NCBI GenBank assembly: GCA_001910725.1
Contig: MJGA01000010.1
Coordinates: forward strand, 1 to 64,000
DNA: 64,000 nucleotides
Direction of reading: 5' to 3'
Source: Phanerodontia chrysosporium
Lineage: Eukaryota; Basidiomycota; Agaricomycetes; Polyporales; Phanerochaetaceae
The notes beneath the pieces were generated by a model that was not told the origin of the DNA, ran no database searches, and saw only the letters and a program-made list of their open reading frames with translations. Made by a program: the position numbers and the translations under genes. Positions 1 to 9,062 of this stretch are shown in pieces; position 1 is the stretch's first letter; each line of letters begins with the position of its first letter.

Positions 1-930
1 GGAAGCGATCGGAGACTTGCTGGGGACGATATAGCCTTGGCGAGTGCGTCGTCGATGAACCGCTGTAGCTCTTCATTCTCGATCGGGGACATGGGGTAGA
101 CCTTCGACTTGATCGAGGCCGGGGCGTCCGGAACGAGATCTATCGCGTGATCCAGGGCTGATGCTTCGGAAGGCGGTGCGATTCTTCTTCAGAGAACACC
201 TTCTTGTGTCGGTGGTACTCCTTGGGAACCAGCTCTTCAAACGTCTTGGCGTACTTCTCGCGATTGGCTTCGACAGCGATCGCTTGCGAGTAAGTGTAGC
301 CGGCGAGGATCCAGACTTCGTCCTTGGCGTCCTCAACAATGCCCGCTCGAAGCCATTCACGGCGTTCGGAGCGGTTGGCGTCAATCTGATGAATACCGAA
401 AACCGGGGTGTCCTCAGCTCCGCCGCGGAGCTGAAACTGGACATTTCCCGTTTCCCAGTCGATATTCGGATTCCATTTCTTGAGCCACGGAAGTCCGAGG
501 ATGACGTCCTCCGGGCCGATGTTCGTGACAAGAAACTCCTCCTTAAACGTATAAGAACCGACAGTAAGCTGGAGTCTGGCTCGGCGTGTGATAGACCCTG
601 CTTCATTCTTAGTTCCATCGATGTTGTACAGTGTGATCTCTTTCTTGAGTGGTACCGTGAGGATCTTGTGTTGCTTACAGAAATCCTCGTGAATGAATAA
701 CGAAGTTGCACCGGAGTCAATCATTGCAGGAGTGCGAATAGTTTTATTGATCCCGGTGAGCTTTACTGGTACACGATAATGATTCGAAAACGGATCTAAC
801 ACTGATATAGTACACGAGCGGATGGTATCGGAAATGTCCTGCGGTTCTAGCGAAGGCGCCGGAGTTGAATCCGGGCTTGACGAGACGGGGACCGACGATG
901 CGGCGTCACTCCGGCCCCTTAAGCAAAACC
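1..930 (-). pseudogene. pol: pol fragment of copy 1 (protease and start of RT, frameshifted)
   Basis: Start of the pol frame of copy 1. An aspartic protease with the retropepsin active-site motif D-S-G-A-T is readable near 700-725, followed by the linker that leads into the reverse transcriptase. The frame is lost near 148, where a C present in copy 2 is missing, giving a stop shortly after the HQPW residues; a second missing base is near 38. As in copy 2, pol lies in the -1 frame relative to gag and is open back to the frameshift site at 925-931. I read it as a decayed gene whose remainder lies outside the window. Confidence 0.85.
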
Positions 931-931
931 C
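887..931 (-). promoter_or_regulatory. -1 ribosomal frameshift signal, copy 1
   Basis: The heptamer GGGTTTT (931-925) lies six bases before a GC-rich hairpin (918-887), with the gag stop codon TAA inside the spacer. The sequence is identical to the corresponding site in copy 2, where the evidence is described. Confidence 0.6.
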
Positions 932-2574
932 CCGAGCTGCTTTTGTATCAGAGCCAGCTGATCACGGAGGGCGGCGATCGCGGCAGCTTGGTCGTCAGAC
1001 GAGCTGCCAGAAGGCGAGGAGGCCGAAGACGAGGAGTCCTGTGACGAAGTATCCGAAGACGAGGCGCGGACGGCGGCGGTAGCGGGGGCGGTTCTCGGCT
1101 TGCCCTCGAGGCGGGCACGACAGACGCGGGACCAGTGACCCTTCTTGCCGCAGTGGTTGCAAACCGAGTCGCGGTGCACGGGGTCCGTGGACTTGTGGGA
1201 CTTCGAGCCGCAGACCTTGCAGCGGTCCTTCATGACGGCGTCGAACTGGCGCTTGAGATCCGTGCCGGTGAGACCCTTAAACAGCTCGTCAATGTTCGCG
1301 GCGTCAATGTCCATCGCGTTCGGGTCGCGGAAGGCGCGCGCTGACGAGCTAGCCGGAGTCGAGGACGTCTTGCCTTGCTGTGCCAGGAGGTCTTGCGAGA
1401 GCTTGTCCTTCGACCGGTCGACGGCGAAACCTGCGTTCTTGAGCTCGTCGTACGTCTCGGGGCCTTTGCCGGTAGCGGGGTTGACCATGTACGAGATCCG
1501 TTCGAGGTAGTCCTTATTAAACTTCGTTCGTAGCCGGGCTGCCAGATCTTCCGGGGTGAGCTTCGTGCGGCCGGCGAGGGCTTGGAACTCCGCAAAGAAC
1601 TCCGCGAACCGACGATTGCCTTGCGTGCACGCCTGTAGCTTGCTGAGGGCCTCGGCCTTCTCGTCGACGGGCTCGAACCGGTTCTTGAAAGCCTCCCAGA
1701 ATTGGGTGCGGGAACCTCCGAACAACTGAGTGCCGTCTGCCGCTTGCTCGATGTACTGCCGTGCCCATTCGGCGGCTTCGTCCTGCATGAAGGAAAGGGC
1801 GCCAACGATCCACTTCTGGCCGTCTACCAAGATCTTGCCGGTGTTTGCGTCTCGCTCGAGGTTACCGTTGACGTCGCGCTTGCCGAATTTCTCCGGCTGT
1901 CCATCGGCGTAGATGCGGTAGGCAGCGCGGAAGAGTCGGGCCGTGTCTGAACCCTTTCCTTTGAACGGCATGGGCTTCTCGACGAAGGGGAGCTCCTTGT
2001 TGGCATTGACCGTTGCGTTGACCGTTGTCCGATTGGCGCCAATAGTCTGGGCCAGAGCGTTAACCGTGTTTGTAAGCTGCGTCATGGCCTGGGCCATTTG
2101 CAGAAGGGCGGCAGAGACGGGGTCGGGAGGCGCCGGACCGGGCGGCGCTCCTCCGGGAGTGCTCGACATATTGGGGGGACGGGGAGTATTGGCTCCTGAG
2201 TGAGCGCGGGAGAGGTTAAGCGGGGAGGGAGCGGGTTCGTGGTCGGAGAGGACGGAGCCGAGCGATGTCTCGGGAGACGAGTGGTGGCTGCTGTCCGGGG
2301 GACTGTGATCGGGAGTATTCGGAGTGGTGGCAGAGGCGCGGGCGAATTCTAGCCGTTGCGCGAAATGAGGGCGTTCGAACTGTGTTTCTCGGTCGCTAGG
2401 CGGAACCGGGAGTAGCGGAGGGGCAGTCTCTCGATAAGGGCAGGGCTGCTGACTGCACTCCCTGGCTTCTCGAGACCCGTTGTTTTCCTCGACGTGGAGA
2501 TCAGCGGGAAGAGTGACGCCGTTCTCTGTGGTTCGCCCGAAGAAGTGCGGACAATTCGAACAGTCGAAATCCAG
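919..2574 (-). CDS. gag: Gag polyprotein, copy 1
   Basis: Structural protein of the retrotransposon particle. From the first ATG (2169) it encodes 416 residues: a Pro/Gly-rich start, a capsid-like helical region, and a C-terminal CCHC zinc knuckle (C-X2-C-X4-H-X4-C) followed by a Ser-rich tail. The same frame stays open upstream to about 2590, and every difference from copy 2 in that stretch is synonymous, so the protein probably begins earlier, possibly at a CTG at 2574. With that start it has 551 residues, exactly as in copy 2. No internal stop is seen although pol of the same copy is broken. Confidence 0.8.
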   Translation of the reverse strand: MDFDCSNCPHFFGRTTENGVTLPADLHVEENNGSREARECSQQPCPYRETAPPLLPVPPSDRETQFERPHFAQRLEFARASATTPNTPDHSPPDSSHHSSPETSLGSVLSDHEPAPSPLNLSRAHSGANTPRPPNMSSTPGGAPPGPAPPDPVSAALLQMAQAMTQLTNTVNALAQTIGANRTTVNATVNANKELPFVEKPMPFKGKGSDTARLFRAAYRIYADGQPEKFGKRDVNGNLERDANTGKILVDGQKWIVGALSFMQDEAAEWARQYIEQAADGTQLFGGSRTQFWEAFKNRFEPVDEKAEALSKLQACTQGNRRFAEFFAEFQALAGRTKLTPEDLAARLRTKFNKDYLERISYMVNPATGKGPETYDELKNAGFAVDRSKDKLSQDLLAQQGKTSSTPASSSARAFRDPNAMDIDAANIDELFKGLTGTDLKRQFDAVMKDRCKVCGSKSHKSTDPVHRDSVCNHCGKKGHWSRVCRARLEGKPRTAPATAAVRASSSDTSSQDSSSSASSPSGSSSDDQAAAIAALRDQLALIQKQLGGFA

Positions 2575-2599
2575 AGCGACAGAAGATGTATTTTATGAA

Positions 2600-3350
2600 C
2601 TAATCAAAATAACCAGCCTCGTACACAATGTTCAGCTGCCCTACGATACGGCGGAAGTTTCGCCTTAAACCGATGAACGGAATGTCACCAATTTGAGCGA
2701 GACCGAGCTCGTATTGGTGCCACTCCTTAAACGTGGTGGTGGGGGCGAGGCGGCTGAGCTCGGCGCGGATCTGGCGAAGTCGCTCGAACAGGAGATGGAA
2801 GTGGTGGGCGTGGTCGCTGTTGACGATGTGGAGCAGGTCGACTTCCTCGACGACCTTGAGACGCTTGATGGTGGCGTCGAGCTTGGGCGTGAAGATGCCG
2901 ACGAGGTCGGTAGGGGAGTACTTCGGGATATCGATGCCGATGGGCTTGCGGGCGATGGGCTCGTACGTCGGGGCGGCGCTGAGGCGCTCTGCCAAACTGA
3001 GCTTCGAGGAGGAGGCGGCTACGGCGGCCTGGGCTTCTTGCGCCTCTCGTTGGCGCTGCTCGCGGATGCGGTTGCCTACGCGTTGTTCGGCCTCACGAGC
3101 CTCGCGAACGGCGGTCCAGTTGATGGAGGGGACGGAGGGTGGAGGCTGGGGGAGCGTGGACACGTACTTGACGACCGCCTTGACTTTGCGGTCCGTCCAC
3201 TTGACGGGGTTACCGGCCTCGCGACGACGTTGGAGGCGGTCGAAGATGCGTTGGGGGATGTGGTCCTTGAGCCGGACGTCTTTCGGCACTGTGAGGTAAG
3301 GACCTTAGCAACGTGTACGGAGTGAGCAGACTGCTCGACTACGACGTACT
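2600..3350 (-). CDS. Extra ORF upstream of gag ("ORF0"), copy 1
   Basis: Uncharacterised 229-residue protein encoded between the 5' LTR and gag. The continuous frame 3288-2600 has no ATG start; splicing a leader intron (3289-3349, GTACGT...CACAG) would join an A (3350) to TG and create ATG. The protein is basic and helical, rich in Arg and Gln in its first half, with the conserved C-terminus AGYFD before the stop. It is nearly the same length and sequence as the copy 2 protein; differences cluster around residues 135-165. I do not recognise a domain. Ty3/gypsy elements normally begin with gag, so this extra gene is unusual. Confidence 0.6.
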
Positions 3351-3430
3351 CGCTTTAAACGGAGGGAATAAACTTTTTTAAACGGGTTTTGGGGAGCGGT
3401 AGGGAAGGAATTGCCTAGGGCACCCAAGAG

Positions 3431-3440
3431 ATCTCGACCT
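3431..3440 (-). other. Self-primer binding site, copy 1
   Basis: Two bases inside the LTR, the minus strand reads AGGTCGAGAT, the exact complement of ATCTCGACCT at 3633-3624, about where the element's mRNA should start. See the copy 2 entry for the reasoning. Confidence 0.55.
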
Positions 3441-3442
3441 AA

Positions 3443-4137
3443 TGTCGCGGAGCTAGGGCTCAACGCTACACGAGGGAGGGCGGATGGGGATGACGACGAC
3501 GAGGTGCAGCGGAGCGAGTCACGCGGCGACGCACAACTTATACAGCTGTCCGTATTGACCAAGATAATATTAGCACTGTAACTACAATACAAACACTGGG
3601 CTTACCTGTCCGTATTGACCAAGAGGTCGAGATGACGGACAGGAGCGAGGGGAGCTACCCTTATATACTACAGGTCCTTTAGGGCAGGCTATACGATTAC
3701 ATAAGCTGATGGGCAGCGCTCAGCATAGCCAGCGAGGCTGCGACGCGGGCTGCGCGGCGAGGCTGTGCTGGGGCTATGTCACGAGGCTGTGTCAGCTGGC
3801 AGTGTCTCGAGGCTGCGTCGGGCCGAGGCTGTGTCATCAGGCTGATCAGCTCGGCGTGTCTCGGCGAGGGGAGTCATCAGGGATGACAGTGCCTCCTCGG
3901 CGATCCGGGGAACCGGTTGCAAGGCAGACCGGTGATCCGGGCAGTGTCTGAGCGCGCAGCGGGATGCGCTGGCGTCTAGGGGTGATGCGCCATCAGGGCG
4001 CTGGCGCTGAGTGGCCAGGCGCTGGGTGTGGGCGGCTAGGACTCCAGACGGCGCGAGGGCTGCTCGCCCGTTGGATTAATCGAGGAAAATAGCCAAAAAT
4101 CGGCGAAAAATAGGGCAGCACCGTCACATCCGTGACA
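3443..4137 (-). repeat. 5' LTR of copy 1 (695 bp)
   Basis: Begins TGTCGCGG and ends CCGTGACA on the plus strand, the same inverted termini as the LTRs of copy 2. It contains a TATATAAG box on the minus strand near 3660 and two direct copies of CTGTCCGTATTGACCAAGA. It is clearly diverged from the copy 2 LTRs. The partner LTR lies to the left of the window. Confidence 0.92.
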
Positions 4138-5080
4138 TACGGCAAGCGCGGTGGGATCTTCCCCGCGACCACGTTTGCTGCGATGCCCGCGTGGGACCGT
4201 TGAAGGTACACCTGCGTATGCGCGCGAATGCCTTGAAAGCTTTCTCCGCGACCTTGGCACAGACTACATCGTGTTGTACTACCTCCAGCGTCCTGGCACC
4301 AACACGCCGATCCAGGTAACGGTCGGTACGATGGCCCAGTTTGTCAAGTGAGTGAAGATGTGAATGCATACCAGGAAGCGGCTCACTCAAGGGGTTTTCA
4401 GAGAAGTCGGAAGAGCGCGCTAGTGTCCTGAGAAGACCCTTCGTCGCACACGTCGGTGCACCCGATCGCTGCACTTGAAGTCGAATATTCTTACTTCATG
4501 CTCGACATCGAACACTATAAGACTGGTCTGCCTAAGGCGTTTGGGAAGCTTGGCGTCGCCGTCGTTGCGTAATCTCCGCTCGGGCGCAGACTTCTCACCC
4601 GTCAATACGTGCGTCATTTTTTTGGTTCTGCGCAGTCTGATAGCTCACTGGCTTTGCAGAAATCACCGGGCGACTTCGCCACGGACGAATTCTGCACGAT
4701 GCTATCGCGTCACTCCACAGAGAACTTCCCGAACCTGCTCAGCGTCGTCGAAGATTTGAAGCGTATCGGGGAGAAGTACGGCGCGACTCCTGGCGAGGTC
4801 GCCCTGGCGTGGTTGCTGGCGCAAGGTGACAACGACATCCCAATTCCGGACACAACAAAGGAAAAAGTACGTTCGAAAGCTGCGATGCGTATTGCCGGAC
4901 ATTGACCTCGGGAGTAGTATCTCGAGGAGAACCTGGGGGCGCTGCAGCTCAAGCTGTCATCCGAAGACGTCGCAGAGGTGCGCCGGGTCGCTGAGGCGGC
5001 AAACGGCTTCAATGTGGGGCTACGGCACCAAACTTCCATGATGAGCATGATTTTTTGCCGATACGCCGGATGCTGGGCAT
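4138..5080 (+). pseudogene. Aldo-keto reductase pseudogene, 5' part lost
   Basis: Homologous to the intact AKR at 5591-6844 and most like the copy at 28738-29954, with which it shares the C-terminal MMSMIF segment. It starts in mid exon 2 exactly at the LTR edge (corresponding to T-G-K-R-S-E), so the retrotransposon interrupts it. The LHRP catalytic region is degraded to LQRP, there is an in-frame TAA at 4570-4572 in the VVAYSPLG segment, and several frameshifts and decayed splice sites follow. The positions of three of the introns of the intact gene can still be recognised. The missing 5' part should lie beyond the left LTR of copy 1. Confidence 0.85.
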
Positions 5081-5512
5081 GCGACGTGCATGTGCCACAA
5101 TGCATTCTGACTTGGCTTTCGGGGCCGTATCACGGTCTCGATCACACTCATCGACTGTGCCATTCTACTATTCGACTTTTGCAAGACTCTACTCCCTTTG
5201 CATTATAATTGTGAGCTTTCGACGAATATCTGTAAGCTCCCTGAACCAGGAAGGCTCCTAGCAGGCTGATGAACATATGAGCCTGTAAGCGCCCGATATG
5301 TTTTCGGCCTGTTTCCACGGTCAATTTTCCCCAGGGAACGTGGGATCGCAGAACGTCGGTGCCGCAAGCCTTCTCATTGCCGCTGCCGAGGGGCGACGTC
5401 AGCCTCTTTGTCCGGCGGGTGGCTCTGTAGGCCCATGGGAAAACCGAGGACCCTTGGCGGGGCTAGCTAATGATCCTGGGTCCATGGCTTACATAGCACG
5501 GTAGCCTCAGGC

Positions 5513-5519
5513 TATATAA
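5513..5519 (+). promoter_or_regulatory. TATA box of AKR gene
   Basis: TATATAA, 72 bases upstream of the ATG at 5591. Confidence 0.6.
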
Positions 5520-5590
5520 GACGGAGGTGAGCGGGCTCAAGAGCTATTGCAATCCTCATTGACGCTTCTCACAGACAAGCTAAGCGCGAC

Positions 5591-6844
5591 ATGGCTCCGA
5601 ACCTTCCTACCCGCAGAATCGGCGACGCAGAGGTCACCGCCATCAGCTTTGGTGCCATGGGACTGTCTGCGTTCTACGGCAAACCTCTGCCTGACGAGGA
5701 GCGTCTGAAGGTAAGTCGACGTCTATCCCTTGCATTGGAAGGACCTTGCGGATTTTGACCAGTGTGCTTCTCTAGTTGCTCGACGCTGTCTACGAAAACG
5801 GCTGCAGGTTCTGGGATACCGCAGACGTGTACGGTGACAACGAGGAGCTCATCGGCAAGTGGTTGGCTCGCACCGGCAAGCGTAGCGAGATTTTCCTCGC
5901 AACCAAGTTCGGCTATGCGCCGCACAGGAAGACGGGTGTCGACGGCTCGCCCGAGCACATGCGAGAGTCGTTCGAGACATCGCTTCGCCGCCTCGGGACG
6001 GACTACGTGGACCTCTACTACCTACATCGCCCGGATCCCGAGGTGCCTATCGAGGTCACAGTCAGTACAATGGCCGAGCTTGTGAAGTAAGTGCCTTACT
6101 TGATCGCATATTGCAAGTGATGGTGCTCAAGTTGACGCGCAGAGAAGGCAAAGTCCGTTATCTCGGTCTGTCCGAGTGCTCTGCAGCGACGCTTCGCCGC
6201 GCGCACGCGGTGCATCCCATTGCGGCCTATCAAGTCGAATACTCTCCCTTCACGCTCGACATCGAAGAGGACAAGGTCGGCCTCTTCAAGACATGCCAGG
6301 AACTCGGCATCGCTATCGTTGCGTATTCACCGCTCGGCCGTGGCCTGCTCACTGGCCAATACGTAAGTCTCTCTTTCCTTTGATGTCTATAATGTTTGTA
6401 ATACTGAACGCCATGCTCCAGAAATCTCCCGACGACTTCGCGGAGGATGACTTCCGGCGACTTGTTCCTCGATACTCGAAGGAGAACTTCCCGAATATCC
6501 TGAAGATCGCCGACGGCCTGCGCCGGATCGGCGAGAAATATGGTGCAACAGCTGGGCAGGTTGCTCTTGCGTGGCTGCTCGCGCAGGCTGACAACGTTAT
6601 CCCTATTCCGGGTACGACGAAGGAGAAGGTGCGTGCAATTCGACCCTTGTGGCGCGAGTGACGCTGATGCTGATACATCGTATAGTACTTGAAGGAGAAC
6701 CTTGGTGCACTGAATATCAAGCTCACGCCGGAAGACGTCGACGAGGTCCGGAAGGTGGCCCAAGCGGCTGACGCAGCACGGGGGTCGCGTTATCCAGACG
6801 CCGCTATGGCTGTCATCCTCGGCGACACGCCAGAACTCCAATAA
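5591..6844 (+). CDS. Aldo-keto reductase (AKR13 / YakC-like)
   Basis: NADP-dependent cytosolic oxidoreductase reducing aldehydes or ketones; the substrate cannot be read from sequence. Five exons (5591-5710, 5776-6086, 6143-6362, 6422-6628, 6686-6844) sum to 1017 nt, 338 residues. The catalytic tetrad of the family is intact: Asp and Tyr in DTADVYG, Lys in ATKFG, His in YLHRPD. SECS, YSPLGRG and the cofactor-binding IPIPGTTK segment follow. The start is the first ATG after a TATA box and fits the usual N-terminus (TRRIG...FGAMGLS). It lies next to a broken paralogue and a third copy at 28.7-30.0 kb, so the family has duplicated locally. This is the only copy I can translate without interruption. 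Confidence 0.93.
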
Positions 6845-7093
6845 TGATCAGACATAACGGACCGTAGATCATGTATTTGTACGATAACAATGTTCGGTAG
6901 AGCAGGACGCGTATAACACACTTTCTGAATAGAAAGCTATCACATCAAACCACATGTAACAACTATGGCACAGACCATGATTCGTTCAATTAGGTCCGGG
7001 TATGCTCTTCAACGGAGCACTACTACAAATACACTGATCCTACACGGTATAGAGTACAACCCATAGGTCCAAGTCGATCCTTGGTATCACAGA

Positions 7094-7696
7094 TCAGAGT
7101 GCGTTGTGCGCCTTGAGATACTCGCGAGCATGAGCCTTAGCTTCGTCAGAGACACGAGGATCTGTCAAAACATGTTAAAGAAATCACTTCGGGTGCACGA
7201 AGTAAAGTGGTGCTTACTGTTGAGTGCTGCCTTGTAACCAGCAAGCACACGAGTCTGATGCTCGTCTTCCGAGACGCCTTCTGCGCGCTCGACGGTATAT
7301 CCGTGAGCTTCGAGGATCTCCCTTGCGTGTTTCTTCGCCTCTGGGGAAGTATGTTCGTTCTGGAGCATACGTCAGTAATGGATCGCACGGGGAGCGCTCT
7401 TGAGAAGACATACCGTGAGGGTCGCCTTGTAGCCACCAAGGACGCGGTTCGAGTCCTGGCCAGAGCTATACGAGCCCGAGCCGCCGGTGCGACGCGACTC
7501 GCTGGCAGAACCCATCTGCTCGAGGCGCTCAGCAGCATGCTCCTTTGCCTCCTCGCTGACGTTAGGGTTGTGCATGGCGGCCTTGAGACCGGCCGCGACG
7601 CGCTCGGGGTTCTTGTTGTCTAAAAGTCATCCTCCCGTCAGGCGGCGAACACAAGCAACATAGATAAGAGACCGACTCACCAGTAGTGGACACCAT
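7094..7696 (-). CDS. con-6: Conidiation protein 6 (Con-6) family protein
   Basis: Small hydrophilic protein of the Con-6 family, known in ascomycetes from conidia and stress conditions; the biochemical role is unknown. Exons 7696-7681, 7619-7414, 7359-7218 and 7161-7094 sum to 432 nt, 143 residues. Three repeats of the family signature are visible: HNPNVSEEAKEHAAERL, a degenerate TSPEAKKHAREIL, and NNPRVSDEAKAHAREYL, separated by GG/AGYKA(T/A)L segments. Exon 1 encodes only MVSTT plus one base. A full-length retrotransposon inserted 92 bases upstream of the ATG, separating the gene from its TATA box (now at 15494-15501). Expression, if any, probably comes from the LTR. Confidence 0.9.
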
Positions 7697-7734
7697 GATT
7701 GACTACCTTGTCTCGAAAAAGCGTGGGTGGTTAG

Positions 7735-7917
7735 TTAGGATTGCGATGCAGAATAGGAGTCGATGTCATCTGCTGGCCCGAAGGCATCTGTCGCGGAGCG
7801 AAGGCTCAACGCTTCACAAGGGAGGACAGATGGGGAGGTCGACGTCGAGGCGCGGCGGAGCGAGTCACGCAGCGACGAACACACTTGTTCAGCTGTCCGT
7901 ATTGACCAAGATAACAT
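7735..7917 (-). other. Upstream ORF in the LTR-con-6 fusion leader
   Basis: An ATG at 7917 within the R-U5 part of the LTR opens a 60-codon frame that crosses the LTR edge and stops at 7735, 38 bases before the con-6 ATG. If the LTR drives con-6, this ORF would be translated first and could reduce con-6 translation. Inference from position only. Confidence 0.35.
7784..7788. repeat. Target site duplication, left (GCATC)
   Basis: GCATC immediately before the LTR start at 7789, matching GCATC immediately after the LTR end at 15487. Confidence 0.9.
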
Positions 7918-8484
7918 TAGCGAACTATTCTACTATACAAGCTGGGGCTTACCTGTCCGTATTGACCAAGAGGTCGAGATGACGGACAGGAGCGAGGAGT
8001 GCTACCCTTATATACTACAGAGTCTTTAGGGCAGGCCGTACGATTACCTAAGCTGATGGGCAGTGCTTGGCATAGCCAGCGAGGCTGCGACGCGGGCTGC
8101 GCGGCGAGGCTGTGCGGGGGCTATGTCACGAGGCTGTGTCAGCTGGCAGTGTCCGAGGCTGCGTCGGACCGAGGCTGTGTCATGGGGATGATTAGCTCGG
8201 CGAGCCTCGGCGAGGGGAGTCATCAGGGATGACAGTGCCTCCTCGGCGATCCGGGGAACCGGTTGCAGGGCAGACCGGTGATCCGGGCAGTGTCTGAGCG
8301 CGCAGCGGGATGCGCTGGCGTCTAAGGGTGATGCGCCATCAGGGCGCTGGCGCTGGGTGGCCAGGCGCTGAGCGTGGGCGGCTAGGACTCCAGACGGCGC
8401 GAGGGCTGCTCGCCCGTTGGATTTAATCGAGGAAAATAGCCAGAAATCGGCGAAAAATAGGGCTGCGCCGTCACATCCGTGACA
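7789..8484 (-). repeat. 3' LTR of copy 2 (696 bp)
   Basis: Starts TGTCGCGGA and ends TCCGTGACA (plus strand), giving near-perfect 9-bp inverted termini. The minus strand carries a TATA box and presumed transcription start directed toward con-6. Two 19-bp direct repeats CTGTCCGTATTGACCAAGA occur at 7893-7911 and 7953-7971. Confidence 0.95.
7971..8014 (-). promoter_or_regulatory. LTR promoter pointing into con-6
   Basis: TATATAAG at 8014-8007 (minus strand). Transcription is expected about 30-35 bases downstream, near the A at 7980 that begins ATCTCGACCT. The same arrangement in the 5' LTR would start the element's own mRNA. From this 3' copy, a transcript would run out of the element and reach the con-6 ATG 284 bases later. 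Confidence 0.55.
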
Positions 8485-8487
8485 TTA

Positions 8488-8497
8488 CCCCCCTCCT
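8488..8497 (-). other. Polypurine tract of copy 2
   Basis: AGGAGGGGGG on the minus strand, three bases (TAA) before the 3' LTR. This is the expected site of plus-strand DNA priming. Confidence 0.75.
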
Positions 8498-8522
8498 AAA
8501 ACCGAGCGTCCTCGCGAGGTCG

Positions 8523-9062
8523 TTAGAGGTGACGCCCCTCCTCCCAATCGAGATCGGCCTTAGCGCAATCAGCGGCAGAAAGGTGGGAGACGTCGACCTC
8601 AGTGACGAACGGGCGAAAAGAGGCGGCGAGGGCTTCGAAGGCGGTGGCAGCGAGCTTGCGGGGCGCTTCCGGATTTTCGCGATGGAACTTGTTGACCAGG
8701 GCCTTGGCGTGCTTGAGGTTGTCTGCCTTTTCCCACGTGTCGCCGGCTTGGCCGTAGCCTTTCCAGCGGACTTTGTATTGTAGTTGGCGGCGGTATATGC
8801 GGCTGTCGAGGACCTTCTCGACGACGTATTCTTCTTCGCCGGCAACCTTGACAGGTTTGGGAGGCAGGGGCTTCTCGACGCCTTGATCGTGCCACGGGCT
8901 GAGGCGGTTGACATGGAAAACCGGGTGGATTTTCAGCCAGCTCGGGAGCTCGAGCCGATAGTCCAGATCGCCGATCTTTTCCAGAACCTTAAACGGACCC
9001 AGCTGGTGGGGCCGAGCTTGGGCGAAGGCTGATCGATGCTGAGGTCCTTCGTGCTGAGCCAA
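8523..9062 (-). CDS. pol: C-terminal pol segment with chromodomain
   Basis: Continuation of pol in another frame. It encodes the end of integrase (L-G-P-F-K-V-L-E-K..., ending HPVFHVNRLSPW) and then a chromodomain with the family pattern EEYVVEKVLDSR, LQYKVRWKGYG and DTWEKADNL. Chromodomains in integrases of this class bind modified histone tails and guide insertion. It overlaps the main pol frame by 130 nt; a single extra C in the C4 run at 9008-9011 would fuse them, so this is probably one protein with a 1-base loss (or base-calling error) rather than a separate gene. It stops at 8523-8525. Confidence 0.85.
   Translation of the reverse strand: MAQHEGPQHRSAFAQARPHQLGPFKVLEKIGDLDYRLELPSWLKIHPVFHVNRLSPWHDQGVEKPLPPKPVKVAGEEEYVVEKVLDSRIYRRQLQYKVRWKGYGQAGDTWEKADNLKHAKALVNKFHRENPEAPRKLAATAFEALAASFRPFVTEVDVSHLSAADCAKADLDWEEGRHL

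Larger units (their letters stand above)
1..4137 (-). mobile_element. Ty3/gypsy chromovirus, copy 1 (3' part outside window, degenerate)
   Basis: Minus-strand LTR retrotransposon closely related to the complete element at 7789-15487. Reading from high to low coordinates it has a 5' LTR (3443-4137), a priming site, an extra ORF, gag, and the start of pol up to the reverse transcriptase, where the window cuts it. Aligned with copy 2, pol carries at least two single-base deletions, near 150 and near 38, so it is not translatable as it stands. The LTR differs from copy 2 at many sites, so this is an older insertion. Its right end abuts an interrupted aldo-keto reductase gene; the bases after the LTR (TACGG, 4138-4142) are the predicted target duplication, but the other end is not visible. 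Confidence 0.93.

Noticed and set aside
7094..7696. Con-6 as a pseudogene because of the insertion
   Set aside because: All four exons are intact with a clean 143-residue frame; only the promoter is affected.
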